Shown: positions 49,387 to 59,270, counted from the stretch's first letter. The stretch: 64,000 nt of DNA from Microbacteriaceae bacterium VKM Ac-2854 (GCA_013205085.1 JABMLH010000004.1:62001-126000); one strand, 5' to 3'. Numbers and translations are program-made. Notes: a model not told the origin generated them from the sequence alone.

Positions 49387-50406
49387 GTGTCACTCACCTT
49401 GGGATACAAAGCCTCCGCCGAACAGTTCGCCCCGCGGGAGCTGGTGGAGATCGCCGTCCTCGCCGAGAAGCACGGGATGCAGTCGGTCACGGTCAGCGAT
49501 CACTTCCAGCCGTGGCGGCACACCGGCGGGCACGCGCCGTTCTCGCTGAGCTGGATGGCCGCCGTCGGCGAGCGCACCTCCGACATCCTGATCGGCACGA
49601 GCGTGATGACGCCGACCTTCCGCTACAACCCGGCCGTGCTGGCGCAGGCCTTCGCGACCATGGGCTGCCTGTACCCGGGCCGGATCATGCTCGGCGTCGG
49701 CACCGGCGAGGCGTTGAACGAGATCGCCACGGGCTTCCGCGGCGCGGGCGAGCAGGACTGGCCCGAGTTCAAGGAGCGCTTCGCGCGGCTGCGCGAATCC
49801 GTGGCCCTGATGCGCGCACTGTGGCAGGGCGACCGGGTCAGCTTCGAGGGCGAGTACTACTCCACGCACGAGGCGTCGATCTACGACGTGCCGGAGGAGG
49901 GCATCCCGGTCTACATCGCCGCGGGCGGCCCCGTGGTCGCCAAGTACGCGGGCCGCGCGGGCGATGGCTTCATCTGCACCTCCGGCAAAGGTATGGATCT
50001 GTACACCGAGAAGCTGATGCCGGCCGTCACGGCGGGCGCGGAGGCGGCGGGCAAGACGATCAACGATGTCGACACGATGATCGAGATCAAGCTCAGCTAC
50101 GACACCGACCCCGAGCTCGCGCTGGAGAACACCCGGTTCTGGTCGCCGCTGTCGCTGAGCAAGGAGCAGAAGCACGACATCACCGACCCGGTCGAGATGG
50201 AGAAGGCGGCGGATGCGCTGCCGATCGAAGAGATCGCCAAGCGCTGGATCGTCGCCTCGAATCCCGACGACGCGATCGCGCAGATCAAGCAGTACGTCGA
50301 CGCCGGCTTCCGGCACCTCGTCTTCCACGGGCCCGGCGGCGACCAGGCCCGCTTCTTGGAGCAGTTCGAGCGCGACCTCGCGCCGCGACTGCGCGAGCTC
50401 GCGTGA
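49387..50406 (+). CDS. fgd: F420-dependent glucose-6-phosphate dehydrogenase
   Basis: A 339-residue LLM-fold enzyme that oxidises glucose 6-phosphate to 6-phosphogluconolactone while reducing coenzyme F420, supplying F420H2 to the cell. The active-site residues of the Mycobacterium enzyme are present at near-identical positions: Asp38-His39 in TVSDHFQPW, Trp43, and Glu108 in [12 protein letters not shown] lies before the GTG start. Its stop overlaps the start of the cofC-fbiC fusion (GTGA), tying the main F420-reducing enzyme to cofactor synthesis in one operon. Confidence 0.95.
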   Translation: MSLTLGYKASAEQFAPRELVEIAVLAEKHGMQSVTVSDHFQPWRHTGGHAPFSLSWMAAVGERTSDILIGTSVMTPTFRYNPAVLAQAFATMGCLYPGRIMLGVGTGEALNEIATGFRGAGEQDWPEFKERFARLRESVALMRALWQGDRVSFEGEYYSTHEASIYDVPEEGIPVYIAAGGPVVAKYAGRAGDGFICTSGKGMDLYTEKLMPAVTAGAEAAGKTINDVDTMIEIKLSYDTDPELALENTRFWSPLSLSKEQKHDITDPVEMEKAADALPIEEIAKRWIVASNPDDAIAQIKQYVDAGFRHLVFHGPGGDQARFLEQFERDLAPRLRELA

Positions 50407-53324
50407 GCGGAGCCGGCCACCCCGCCTGGAGCATCGTGGTGCCCGTCAAGGGCACGCCGAGCGCGAAGTCACGCCTGGGCTCGGATCCGCTGCTCGCCGA
50501 AGCGATCGCCGCCGACACCGTCGCGGCGGCGCTCGAGGTCGCGCGCGTGATCGTCGTTACGGCCGGTGCGCCCATCCCCGGCACGGAGCACGTCGCCGAT
50601 CCCGGTACCGGACTGGACGACGCCATCGCTGCGGGAGTGCGGGCCGTCGGCGGCGGCCCGGTCGCCGTGCTGCTGGGCGATCTGCCCGCCCTCACTCCCG
50701 CGGAACTGGCCGAGGCGCTGACCGCGGCCGAGGCGCATCCGCGCGCGATGGTGCCGGATGCCGACGGCACCGGCACCGTCCTGATCACCGCGCTCGCCGG
50801 CCACGACGCCCACTTCGGTGCGGGCTCGCGCGACGCGCACCGTGCCGCCGGCTACGTCGAGCTCGACCTGCCGCTGGGCTCCGGCCTGCGCCGCGACGTC
50901 GACCTGCCGGAACACCTCGACCAGCTGCGCGAGCGCCTCGGCGCCCGCACCGCGCTCGCCCTCGCCCTGGCGAACGCCGAGGCGAGCCGAGCGGTCAGCC
51001 GGCCGGAGGCGCAACTGCTGCTCGGCGCGCGCGGCGCGGAGCTGGACCGGTTGCTGACCCTGGCGTCGAGCATCCGTGACGAGGGACTCGCCGCCACCGG
51101 CCGCACCGGCGTGATCACATACTCGCGCAAGGTGTTCGTACCGATCACCAAACTCTGCCGCGACCGCTGCCACTACTGCATCTTCGTCGACACCCCCGGC
51201 GGCCTCGCGGCCAAGGGCGAGTCGACGTTCATGGAGCCGGAGGAGATTTTGCAGGTCGCCCGCGACGGCGCGGCGCTGGGCTGCAAGGAGGCGCTGTTCA
51301 CCCTCGGCGACCGCCCGGAGGACCGCTGGCCGGTCGCCCGGCAGTGGCTCGCCGAGCACGGCTACTCCTCGACCATCGAGTACATCCGCGCCATGGCGAT
51401 CCGGGTCACCGAGGAGACCGGGCTGCTCTGCCACCTCAACCCCGGTGTGATGAGCTGGGCCGAGCTGCAGCGGCTGCGCCCGGTCGCGCCGTCGATGGGC
51501 ATGATGCTCGAGACCACCGCGACCCGGCTCTGGAGCGAGAAGGGCGGTGTGCACTACGGCTCGCCCGACAAGGATCCGGCGCTGCGGCTGCGCGTGATCG
51601 ACGACGCCGGGCGCGCGAAGGTGCCGTTCACGACCGGGGTGCTGCTGGGCATCGGCGAGAACGACGCCGAACGGGCGGAGGCGCTGTTCGCGATCCGCGC
51701 CTCGCACGAGAGGTTCGGCCACGTGCAGGAGACCATCGTGCAGAACTTCCGCGCGAAGCCCCGCACGGCGATGCAGAACGAGATCGACCTGGAGCTGCAG
51801 GAGTACATCGCCGCCGTGGCCGTCGCCCGCCTGGTGATGGGTCCGGTCGCGACCATCCAGGCGCCGCCGAACCTCACGGACGCGCAGGAGTTGGGCCTGC
51901 TGATCCGCGCCGGCATCGACGACTGGGGCGGGGTATCGCCGCTCACGGCCGACCACGTGAACCCCGAGCGGCCGTGGCCGAACATCGACGACCTGGCATC
52001 GCTGACGCGCGCGTCGGGCTACGAGCTGCGGGAGCGGCTGACCGCGCATCCGCCCTACCTCGCCGACCCGGAGATCTGGATCGACGCGCGGATCCGCCCG
52101 CACCTTGACGCGCTGACCGACCCGGCGACGCACCTCGCGATCGAGGATGCGCCGGTCGTCGGCCGACCCTACGTGCCGGAGCTCAGCCGCTCCGTCGGCG
52201 TGCGCACCCCGCTGATCGCGCGCGCCGCCGCCGACCCGGCCGGGCTCTCGGACGCCGACTACCTCGCGCTGCTGAACGCCGACGGCGCCGAGCTGGATGC
52301 GCTGGCCGCGCTCGCGGACGACGTGCGGCGCGAGCGGGTCGGCGACGAGATCACCTTCGTCGCGAACCGCAATCTCGACTCCGCGCTGTTCGGGCCGAGC
52401 GCCCTCAGCCACGAGAAGCTCGACGCTCTGGTCGCCGAGGCGGTGCAGCTCGGCGCGACCGAGATCTGCCTGCAGGGCGCGGTGTCGGCCGCTCCGGGCT
52501 ACGACTACGTCGACCTGATCGAGCGGATCCGCGCCCAGGCGCCCGCGCTGCACCTGCACGCCTTCCGCCCGGCGGAGGTGCTCGACGGCGCCGCTCGGCT
52601 GGGGCTGACGCTGGAGCAGTTCCTGATCCGGCTGCGGGACGCGGGCGTGGGCACCGTGCCCGGCACCGGCGCTCGCATCCTCGATCAGCGCATCCGCGAC
52701 GTGCTCAGCGGGCACTCCGACCCCAGCGTCGAGAGCTGGGCGGATGCGATCACCACCGCGCACCGCGTGGACCTGCGCTCGACCGCGACCATGGTCTACG
52801 GGCACATCGAGACGCCCGAGCAGCAGCTCGCGCACCTGCGCCGGATCGCGCAGCTGCAGGACGAGGCAACGACGCGCGGGCACGGCGGCTTCACCGAGTT
52901 CATCGCGATGCCGTTCGTGCCAACGGAGATGCTTCTTCCGGGCGGTGGTGTGGTCGTGGGCGCCCGCCCCGGCCCGTCGCTGCGCGAGACCCGCGCCGTG
53001 CACGCCGTGGCGCGGCTGCTGCTCGCCGGTCGGATCGACAACGTGCAGACCGCGTGGACCAAGCTCGGGCTGCGCACCGCGCAGACGCTACTGATGGGCG
53101 GCGCGAACGACCTCGGCGGCCTGCTGCTGGACGGCGTGCTCAGCCCCGAATCCGGCGCCGAAGCCTACCGGCAGCTGAGCCTCGCCGATGTGCGCCACGT
53201 CGCGGCCGAACTCGGCCGCCCCGTGCGGCAGCGCACGACCGACTACGGCGAGCCCGCGCAGCCGCTGGTGGTTGAGCAGTTCGCCGCGCCGGTGCGGATG
53301 CGGCTGCCGCTGCGCGCGTCGTGA
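50403..53324 (+). CDS. fbiC: CofC-CofG-CofH triple fusion (F420 synthesis); CofH part lacks its Fe-S cysteines
   Basis: A 973-residue fusion starting at GTG 50403. About 1-205 is CofC/FbiD, the guanylyltransferase ([24 protein letters not shown]). About 225-580 is CofG, a radical-SAM half of FO synthase, with Cys252, Cys256 and Cys259 in [11 protein letters not shown]. About 600-973 aligns with CofH, the other half, over [36 protein letters not shown] and [10 protein letters not shown]-synthase CofH should have a CxxxCxxC motif shortly after NRN (655-657); here the stretch is short ([20 protein letters not shown]), has no Cys, and LQGG is LQGA. FO synthesis by this protein alone therefore looks impossible. 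The stop overlaps the next gene (GTGA). Confidence 0.88.
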   Translation: MSGAGHPAWSIVVPVKGTPSAKSRLGSDPLLAEAIAADTVAAALEVARVIVVTAGAPIPGTEHVADPGTGLDDAIAAGVRAVGGGPVAVLLGDLPALTPAELAEALTAAEAHPRAMVPDADGTGTVLITALAGHDAHFGAGSRDAHRAAGYVELDLPLGSGLRRDVDLPEHLDQLRERLGARTALALALANAEASRAVSRPEAQLLLGARGAELDRLLTLASSIRDEGLAATGRTGVITYSRKVFVPITKLCRDRCHYCIFVDTPGGLAAKGESTFMEPEEILQVARDGAALGCKEALFTLGDRPEDRWPVARQWLAEHGYSSTIEYIRAMAIRVTEETGLLCHLNPGVMSWAELQRLRPVAPSMGMMLETTATRLWSEKGGVHYGSPDKDPALRLRVIDDAGRAKVPFTTGVLLGIGENDAERAEALFAIRASHERFGHVQETIVQNFRAKPRTAMQNEIDLELQEYIAAVAVARLVMGPVATIQAPPNLTDAQELGLLIRAGIDDWGGVSPLTADHVNPERPWPNIDDLASLTRASGYELRERLTAHPPYLADPEIWIDARIRPHLDALTDPATHLAIEDAPVVGRPYVPELSRSVGVRTPLIARAAADPAGLSDADYLALLNADGAELDALAALADDVRRERVGDEITFVANRNLDSALFGPSALSHEKLDALVAEAVQLGATEICLQGAVSAAPGYDYVDLIERIRAQAPALHLHAFRPAEVLDGAARLGLTLEQFLIRLRDAGVGTVPGTGARILDQRIRDVLSGHSDPSVESWADAITTAHRVDLRSTATMVYGHIETPEQQLAHLRRIAQLQDEATTRGHGGFTEFIAMPFVPTEMLLPGGGVVVGARPGPSLRETRAVHAVARLLLAGRIDNVQTAWTKLGLRTAQTLLMGGANDLGGLLLDGVLSPESGAEAYRQLSLADVRHVAAELGRPVRQRTTDYGEPAQPLVVEQFAAPVRMRLPLRAS

Positions 53325-54004
53325 CCCGGCACGAGGCCTACCTGCGCCGGCGCGCGGAGGTGCTTCAGAGCGTTCCGGGCGGCGTCGCGGGCGGTGCGGG
53401 CGACCTCGTGGTGCTGCTGCCGGGCTTCGGTGGGCTCGACGAGCTCGAATTCTTGGCTCCGATGCTCGCGCGGCGGCACCGGGTGCTCGCGCTGGAACTG
53501 CCGGACGCGCCCTTCGACGAGGTGGTCGCCCAGGTGCGCTCCGCACTGCCGGATGAGCCGCTGAGCATCGTCGGCTTCTCGTTCGGCGCGCTGGTGGCGC
53601 TCGCCGTGGGCGCCGGGGCGCAAGCCGTTGTGCTCGGGGCGGGCTGGCTGCGGCCGGATCAGCGGCTGGCGCGGTTCTCGCAGCTGGCGGCGGCGCCCGA
53701 GTTCCTCCGCTTCGCGCTGCTCTCCCCGGGCTCGCCTCTCGATCCGACGTTCGACCCGCGTTCGCATCTGCTGACCGCCGATGCCACGGAACACCGCACC
53801 ACCGCGCCGACCCTCGTCCTCGCCGCCGAGCACGACGCGCTCGTCTCGCGCGAACACTCCGAACTGCTGTACGGCTCCCTCGAGGACGCCGCCTACGAGA
53901 CCCTCGACTCCGGCCACGCCCTGCTCGCCGAGCGGCCCGCCGAGGTGCTCGCCCGGATCGAGGCGTTCCTCGCCGCGCACGCCACGACCCGGGCCGACGC
54001 ATGA
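53321..54004 (+). CDS. Alpha/beta hydrolase in the F420 operon
   Basis: A 227-residue small alpha/beta hydrolase: GDLVVLLPGFGGLDELEF, nucleophile Ser in SIVGFSFGALVALAVG, acid in VLAAEHDALVS, and His in LDSGHALLAERP. Size resembles thioesterase-type hydrolases. Start GTG overlaps the fbiC stop and its stop overlaps the next start (ATGA), so it belongs to the operon. A role in F420 metabolism is not established; it may act with the monooxygenase that follows, for example on its ester product. Confidence 0.82.
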   Translation: MTRHEAYLRRRAEVLQSVPGGVAGGAGDLVVLLPGFGGLDELEFLAPMLARRHRVLALELPDAPFDEVVAQVRSALPDEPLSIVGFSFGALVALAVGAGAQAVVLGAGWLRPDQRLARFSQLAAAPEFLRFALLSPGSPLDPTFDPRSHLLTADATEHRTTAPTLVLAAEHDALVSREHSELLYGSLEDAAYETLDSGHALLAERPAEVLARIEAFLAAHATTRADA

Positions 54005-55728
54005 CCGCCGCCGCCACCGAGCCGCCCGCCTCGGAGCCGCCCACCCCCGAGCCTCCCACCTCGGAGCCTCCCACCACCGAGCCGCCCGCCTCGGAGCCGC
54101 CCATTCCTGAGCCGCCCATCCCCACCGAAACAGCCACGTCGGAAATGCAGGGCGGCGACGGAAATACAGGGTCGGGCGGGAAATGCGGAGAATCCATGCC
54201 GATGAGCACGGTAACTTCGCCGGCCACCCTGCATTTCCGCGCGGACGAGCCCCCGCCCACCACCGTCGACACCCTCATCGTCGGCGCCGGATTCGCGGGC
54301 CTCGGCCTCGCCATCCGGCTCACGCGCGCGGGCGAGACCGACTTCCTGCTGCTGGAGCGCGCCGGCGACGTCGGCGGCACCTGGCGCGAGAACACCTACC
54401 CCGACGTCGCCTGCGACATCCCCTCGCACCTGTACTCGTACTCGTTCCGCCCCAAGCCCGACTGGTCGGCGTACTTCGCGCCGGGAGCCGAGATCCAGGA
54501 GTACCTGCGCGACGCCGCCCGCGACGAGGGCATCCTGCCCCGGCTGCGCCTCGGCACCGAGGTGCTCGACATGCGGTGGGATGCGCAGGAGCAGCACTGG
54601 AACGTCACGACCACGCGCGGCGACTTCGTCTGCCGTGCCCTCATCCTCTGCGCCGGCCGCCTGTCGGAGCCGCGGATCCCCGCCGCGCCGGGCCTCGAAT
54701 CCTTCCCCGGTCCGCTGTTCCACTCCGCGCGCTGGCAGGACGCCGAGCTCGCCGGCAAGCGCGTCGGCATCGTCGGCTCCGGCGCCTCAGCGGTGCAGCT
54801 GCTGCCGCACCTGGCGCGCACGGCGGCGAGCGTCGTGCTGTTCCAGCGCAGCGCGCCGTACGTGGTGCCGCGCGGCAACTCCTCCTACTCCGCCGCGCAG
54901 AAGCGGGCGTTCCAGCGCCTGCCGGATGCGGTGCGGCGGCTGCGCGAGTCGCTGTTCTGGGGCATGGAGCGGGGCTTCGCCGGGCGGCTCGCGACGCCCG
55001 GATTCATCGACCGGCTGCGTGCGGAGGCGCTCGGCCACCTCGCCGCGCAGGTCGCGGATCCGCAGCTGCGCGCGGTACTCACGCCCGACTACGAGATCGG
55101 CTGCAAACGCGTGCTGCTCTCGGACGACTACTACCCGGCGCTCGCTCGAGCGCACGTGAGCGTGGTTCCGGCGCCGCTCGCGCACGTCGACGGCGCCACG
55201 GTCCACGCGAGCGATGGCTCCGCGCACGAGTTGGACGTGCTCATCCTGGCCACCGGATTCCAGGCGACGCGACCGCCGTTCGCGCGGCTGGTGTTCGGCC
55301 GCGATGGCGTGAGCCTCGCCGAACACTGGGCCGACGGGATGCGCGCCTACGCATCGACCGCGGTGCACGGCTTCCCGAACCTGTTCGTGATCAACGGCCC
55401 CAACGCCAGCCTCGGCCACAATTCCGCGGTGTACATGATCGAAGCGCAGATCGACTACGTGCTGGCGGCGCTCGCCGCCGGCCCGGTGTTGGAGGTGTCG
55501 GCGGAGGCCGAGGAGGCGTACGTCGCCGAACTCGACGCCCTCGCCGCCGACACCGTGTGGACCAACGGCGGCTGCGGCAGCTGGTACGTCGACAGCGCCA
55601 CCAAGCGACTCACGCTGATCTGGCCCGACTTCGCCTTCAGCTTCCGCGACCGTATCGGCCGCTTCGACCCGGCGCCCTTCCTCCGCCCCACGCATCCTGA
55701 CTCGACACTCCCTCCGCGCGCCGGTTGA
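54001..55728 (+). CDS. Flavin-containing (Baeyer-Villiger-type) monooxygenase with repeat-derived N-terminal extension
   Basis: A 575-residue FAD/NADPH monooxygenase. FAD site VGAGFAGLG at about 94-102, GGTWRENTYPDVACDIPSH at 125-143, BVMO-type fingerprint F235-x-G237...H241...W245 (FPGPLFHSARWQ, with Gln where Pro/Asp is usual), and NADPH site VGSGASAVQL at 258-267. Such enzymes turn ketones into esters or lactones. The first 85 residues are abnormal: seven EPP-type pentapeptide units (5-40), then a stretch encoded by a type C palindrome. The start at 54001 is supported by the ATGA overlap; ATGs at 54196 or 54202 would remove the extension. Confidence 0.85.
   Translation: MTAAATEPPASEPPTPEPPTSEPPTTEPPASEPPIPEPPIPTETATSEMQGGDGNTGSGGKCGESMPMSTVTSPATLHFRADEPPPTTVDTLIVGAGFAGLGLAIRLTRAGETDFLLLERAGDVGGTWRENTYPDVACDIPSHLYSYSFRPKPDWSAYFAPGAEIQEYLRDAARDEGILPRLRLGTEVLDMRWDAQEQHWNVTTTRGDFVCRALILCAGRLSEPRIPAAPGLESFPGPLFHSARWQDAELAGKRVGIVGSGASAVQLLPHLARTAASVVLFQRSAPYVVPRGNSSYSAAQKRAFQRLPDAVRRLRESLFWGMERGFAGRLATPGFIDRLRAEALGHLAAQVADPQLRAVLTPDYEIGCKRVLLSDDYYPALARAHVSVVPAPLAHVDGATVHASDGSAHELDVLILATGFQATRPPFARLVFGRDGVSLAEHWADGMRAYASTAVHGFPNLFVINGPNASLGHNSAVYMIEAQIDYVLAALAAGPVLEVSAEAEEAYVAELDALAADTVWTNGGCGSWYVDSATKRLTLIWPDFAFSFRDRIGRFDPAPFLRPTHPDSTLPPRAG
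54140..54241. repeat. Element family C, copy 2, inside a coding region
   Basis: CGGAAATGCAGGG (54140-54152), then a tandem GGAAATACAGGG unit, face CCCTGCATTTCCGCG at the right end. The reverse complement aligns with copy 1 at 40911-41030. It is read in frame within the N-terminal extension of the monooxygenase. Confidence 0.75.
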
Positions 55729-55884
55729 CCCGCCCGCGCCCAGCGGGACGATCGCGCGCGGATTGACAGGCGCGCGGCTTGTGTCACCGCGGCGGGGACA
55801 CGGTGCGCAAAGCGTTACCCGCATCGTGACAGGAGCTGTCGCAACGGTTCGTATGCTCTGAGGTGAGCCAGGGGGATCATCGAC

Positions 55885-57036
55885 GTGAGTACAGTCATCG
55901 CGAAGGCGAACGAGGCGTCGCATCGTGTGCTGCGCGTCACCGCCAAGGCGCTCTCCAGCCACAACCGGGCCAACAACCGCGCCCTGGTGCTGCAGTCGCT
56001 GTTCCGCGGCGGGCCGATGAGCCGAGCGGATCTCGCTCGCGCGTCGGGCCTCACCCGGCCGACCGTGTCGGCGATCGTCGCCGAGCTCGTGACGGACGCT
56101 CTGGTGACCGACCTCGGCCCGCGAGAGGATCCGCGTATCGGCAAGCCCGCCGTCCTGGTCGACATCGATGCCGACGCCTACCGGATCGCGGCCGTGGATC
56201 TCTCCGGCACGGATGTGTTCACCGGCGCCCTGGTGAACCTGCGCGGCGCGGTGACCGAACGCGTCGAGCGGCGCATCGACGGAGCGACGGGCGAGCGCGC
56301 GATCGGGCTGCTGTTCGAGCTGCTCGACGAGCTCGGCTCCCGGGTGCCGACGCGACTGCTGGGCATCGGCATCGGCACGCCCGGCATCGTGGACAACGAC
56401 GGGGTGGTGCGGCTCTCCCCCGGTCGCGGCTGGACGAACGCGCCGCTCGGCGCACGACTGCGGGAGCGCTACGGCGTGCCCGTGCACGTCGGCAACGACG
56501 CCAACGACGCGGCGCTGGGCGTGCACACCTTCCGCGAGAACTCGGGGCGCAGCCTGCTGGTGCTCACGATCGAGGGCGGGATCGGCGCGGGGCTGATCAT
56601 CGGCGGTTCGCTGATCCAGGGCGAGCAGTTCTCCGCCGGCGAGATCGGCCACGTCACGGTCGACGCCGACGGAGCCCGGTGCCGGTGCGGACGCACGGGC
56701 TGCCTCGAGACGTGGGTCGGGGCGATCGCGCTGCGGGCCAGGCTCGCGGCGGCGGATGCGCCCAGCCGCGACGCCGTACTCACCGACGCCGGGCGCGCGC
56801 TCGGCATCGCCCTCGCTCCCGTGGTCAGCGTGCTGAACCTGCAGGAGATCGTGCTGACCGGATCCGCCGAGCTGCTGGACGGACCGCTCACCGCCTCCGC
56901 CGCCGCGACCCTGGCCGAGCGGGTGCTGCCCAAGGTCGACGAGCGCGTCACCGTGCGCGCGACCACCGGTGACCACGACCTCGTGCTGCTCGGCGCGGCC
57001 GCTCACGTCCTCGGCGTCGAGCTCGGGGTGTCCTGA
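55885..57036 (+). CDS. ROK-family transcriptional repressor
   Basis: A 383-residue regulator of the NagC/Mlc/XylR type. The N-terminal winged helix is at about 25-85 (NRALVLQSLFRGGPMSRADL, GLTRPTVSAIVAELV), followed by a ROK sugar-binding domain with HVGNDANDAALG, the Zn motif CRCGRTGCLETW, and GEIGHVTVD. ROK repressors respond to sugars and control sugar uptake genes. GTG at 55885. Target unknown; the sugar ABC genes at 61963 lie on the same strand further on. Confidence 0.88.
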   Translation: MSTVIAKANEASHRVLRVTAKALSSHNRANNRALVLQSLFRGGPMSRADLARASGLTRPTVSAIVAELVTDALVTDLGPREDPRIGKPAVLVDIDADAYRIAAVDLSGTDVFTGALVNLRGAVTERVERRIDGATGERAIGLLFELLDELGSRVPTRLLGIGIGTPGIVDNDGVVRLSPGRGWTNAPLGARLRERYGVPVHVGNDANDAALGVHTFRENSGRSLLVLTIEGGIGAGLIIGGSLIQGEQFSAGEIGHVTVDADGARCRCGRTGCLETWVGAIALRARLAAADAPSRDAVLTDAGRALGIALAPVVSVLNLQEIVLTGSAELLDGPLTASAAATLAERVLPKVDERVTVRATTGDHDLVLLGAAAHVLGVELGVS

Positions 57037-57072
57037 TCCCCATCCCGCCCGCCTCATCCCCGCCATCGCCAT

Positions 57073-57139
57073 CCCCGCGAGATGCCTCTTTTGTACGCCT
57101 CCCGCGGCGTGTCGCGTACAGAAGTGGCATGCCGCAGGG
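57073..57139. repeat. Palindromic element family B, copy 4
   Basis: CCCCGCGAGATGCCTCTTTT at the left faces GTACAGAAGTGGCATGCCGC at the right. With copy 5 (57891-57957) it flanks the DUF2071 gene. The flanking halves GGCATGCCGCAGGG and CCCTGCGGCATGCC are exact reverse complements. Confidence 0.8.
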
Positions 57140-57865
57140 TCAGAGCGCTCGTGGAACCGTGAACTCGGTGCGCACACCGGCCGAGTAGAGCACGGAGTCC
57201 GGCGTGCGGTCGGCCAGCTCAGGGAAGCCAGCGCGGGCGAGCAGGGTGTCGTCCAGGTGCACGAGTTCGGCGCGTCGGAGCGGCCAGGGTTCGTGCCGGT
57301 TGGCCCCGAACCAGGTGCGGCCGAGGTGGCGCTCGTGGTACGCCCAGCGCGCGGTGAGGTGGTCGGCGAGCGGGTCGGCGGTGACGGGTTCGAGCGGGCG
57401 CGCGATGATGTGCGAGCGCGCACCGGGATCATTGTGGCGACGGGTCCGGTAGCCGACGAGGCCGTCGCGGTGGCCCATCCGCATCGACGCCCAGCGGTAC
57501 GGAAGGCCGAATACCGCCTGCGCGGTGAGCACCGGTAGCAGGTGCGAGGCCTCCAGCGAGGCGAATACCACCGCGCGCCGTCCGCGCTCGTCAACGGAGT
57601 ACAGCCGCACGTTCACCTCGGGGAACGTGCCGAAGTACGGCACCGGCGGCCCGCCGAGGAACGCGGTGCGTGAGAGCCGGAACGGGATCAGGCCCACCCA
57701 GGCGCTGCCATCGTAGACGTCCGGTCGGGTGCCCGCCGGCAGGTACGCCGCGACGTGCGCCGGATCGACCCGCCAGTGCAGAAATGTCACCTCGGTCCAG
57801 CGCTGGCTGAGGATGCGCGGGCCGGGGAGCGTCGGAGCGACGTGGCTGATCGGTTCGGGCTGCAT
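57140..57865 (-). CDS. DUF2071 (YqjF-type) protein
   Basis: A 241-residue protein of the DUF2071 family, distantly related to acetoacetate decarboxylase folds: LSQRWTEVTFLHWRVDPAHV, WVGLIPFRLSRTAFLGG, and PPVPYFGTFPEVNVRLYSVD. Its function is not known. It starts from the ATG at 57865, and is bounded on each side by type B palindromes. Confidence 0.88.
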   Translation of the reverse strand: MQPEPISHVAPTLPGPRILSQRWTEVTFLHWRVDPAHVAAYLPAGTRPDVYDGSAWVGLIPFRLSRTAFLGGPPVPYFGTFPEVNVRLYSVDERGRRAVVFASLEASHLLPVLTAQAVFGLPYRWASMRMGHRDGLVGYRTRRHNDPGARSHIIARPLEPVTADPLADHLTARWAYHERHLGRTWFGANRHEPWPLRRAELVHLDDTLLARAGFPELADRTPDSVLYSAGVRTEFTVPRAL

Positions 57866-57890
57866 CCGTTCAGTGTGCGTGACGCTGCGG

Positions 57891-57957
57891 CCCTGCGGCA
57901 TGCCAGTTCTGTCCGCGACACGCCACCGGGCGCGTACACAAGAGGCATCTCGCGGGG
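57891..57957. repeat. Palindromic element family B, copy 5
   Basis: CCCTGCGGCATGCCAGTTCT at the left faces ACAAGAGGCATCTCGCGGGG at the right. It is separated from copy 4 by the DUF2071 gene. Confidence 0.8.
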
Positions 57958-57989
57958 CGGGGAGGCGAGGGGGCAGCCAGGGGGCGCGG

Positions 57990-59270
57990 TCAGGCCCGGG
58001 CGCGACGGGCGCGCAGCAGGGCGGCGACGCCGAAGCCGGTCACCGGGAGCAGCACGACCACGGCGGCGAGGTTGATGCCGATCACGCCGCCCGCGCCGAG
58101 GATGAGGCCCGAGAGCGCCGCGGATCCGGCCGCACCGTAGTTCATCAGCGCGTCCGTGGCGCCCTGCAGCGGCACCCGCAACGCGGGAGCAGCGGCCTCG
58201 GTCAGCAGCGCGGATCCGCCGATCAGGCCGGCCGACCAGCCCAGCCCGAGCAGCCCGAGGGCGAGGGTGTCCAGCGGCGGCACGGCGCCGTGCGTCATTC
58301 CGGGCATCGGTGGGGCGCTGAGCGGCGTCGCCCCGTGCGCGACGCCGGAGAGGATGCCGACCACGATCGCGATCGCGAAGAGCCCGATGCCGATGCCGAT
58401 CACCGCGGCGCCGCCGAGCTTGTCGGTGAGCCAGCCCATGATCGGACTCGCGGCGTACATGCCGAGGATGTGCACGCTGATCACGATGCCCACCGCGTCG
58501 AGCCCGTAGCCGAGGTGGTTCAGGTTGATCGGGGTCATCACCATCACGCCGACCATCACCATCTGCGAGCCGATGATGGCGACGGTGGCGAACAGCACCC
58601 GCGGATCCCGACAGGCCAGCCGCAGCGCGCGGAATGAGCCGACCGGACGCTCGCCGGGCACCGTCGCCGTGTGCCCGGGCCGGAAGACGGTGGCGATCAG
58701 CAGCGCCGCCAGCGCGAAGCCGGCCGCCGAGAGCAGGTAGGGCCCGGAGAGCGGCTCCAGGCCGAGCGAGCGCCCGAGCGCGCTGCCCGCGGAGGAGAGG
58801 TTCGGCCCGGCGACGGAGCCGAGCGTGGTGGCCCACATCACCACCGAGAGCCCGCGCCCGGCGAACTCGGGACGCACCAGTTCGGTCGCGGCGAAGCGCG
58901 ACTGCAGCCCGACGGCGGAGGCGGCGCCGACGCAGCCGAGCGCGACTACCAGCAGCACGAGGGCGCCGAGCGCCACCGCGATCAGCACGAGGACGGTGCC
59001 GACGAAGGCGAGGAGGTAGCCCAGCGCGAGGGCCCGCCGGCGGCCGTGCCGGGCCGCGATCCGGGCGAGCGGGATGGCGACGATCGCGGCGCCGAGGATC
59101 GAGGCGGTTTGCGCGACGCCGGCGAGTTCCGCGGATCCGGACACCTTCTCGGCCAGCAGACCCGCGACGGCGATGCCGGAGGCGACGCCGAGCCCCGCAA
59201 GCAGCTGGCAGACGAGCAGCACGGCGTAGCTGCCGCGGCGCGTATCCGTGGCCTGCGTCCCGCTCGTCAT
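57990..59270 (-). CDS. Major facilitator superfamily transporter
   Basis: A 426-residue membrane protein with 12 predicted helices (for example VLLVCQLLAGLGVASGIAV, AIVAIPLARIAARHGRRRAL, which carries the A-motif-like ARHGRRRAL). Overall pattern is that of drug or metabolite exporters of the MFS. Substrate is unknown. The ATG at 59270 begins the first cytoplasmic segment. The gene lies head to tail with the gene at 59350. Confidence 0.88.
   Translation of the reverse strand: MTSGTQATDTRRGSYAVLLVCQLLAGLGVASGIAVAGLLAEKVSGSAELAGVAQTASILGAAIVAIPLARIAARHGRRRALALGYLLAFVGTVLVLIAVALGALVLLVVALGCVGAASAVGLQSRFAATELVRPEFAGRGLSVVMWATTLGSVAGPNLSSAGSALGRSLGLEPLSGPYLLSAAGFALAALLIATVFRPGHTATVPGERPVGSFRALRLACRDPRVLFATVAIIGSQMVMVGVMVMTPINLNHLGYGLDAVGIVISVHILGMYAASPIMGWLTDKLGGAAVIGIGIGLFAIAIVVGILSGVAHGATPLSAPPMPGMTHGAVPPLDTLALGLLGLGWSAGLIGGSALLTEAAAPALRVPLQGATDALMNYGAAGSAALSGLILGAGGVIGINLAAVVVLLPVTGFGVAALLRARRARA

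Noticed and set aside
48873-50402. Extension of the CofC-CofG-CofH frame upstream through fgd
   Set aside because: Out-of-frame reading of fgd; the GTG at 50403 overlapping the fgd stop starts a normal CofC.
50469-53003. 844-codon minus-strand frame opposite the fbiC fusion
   Set aside because: His/Arg/Gly-rich shadow with no domain.
54787-57594. 935-codon minus-strand frame across several genes
   Set aside because: Crosses the monooxygenase and ROK genes and a palindrome; composition and lack of motifs mark it as a shadow.
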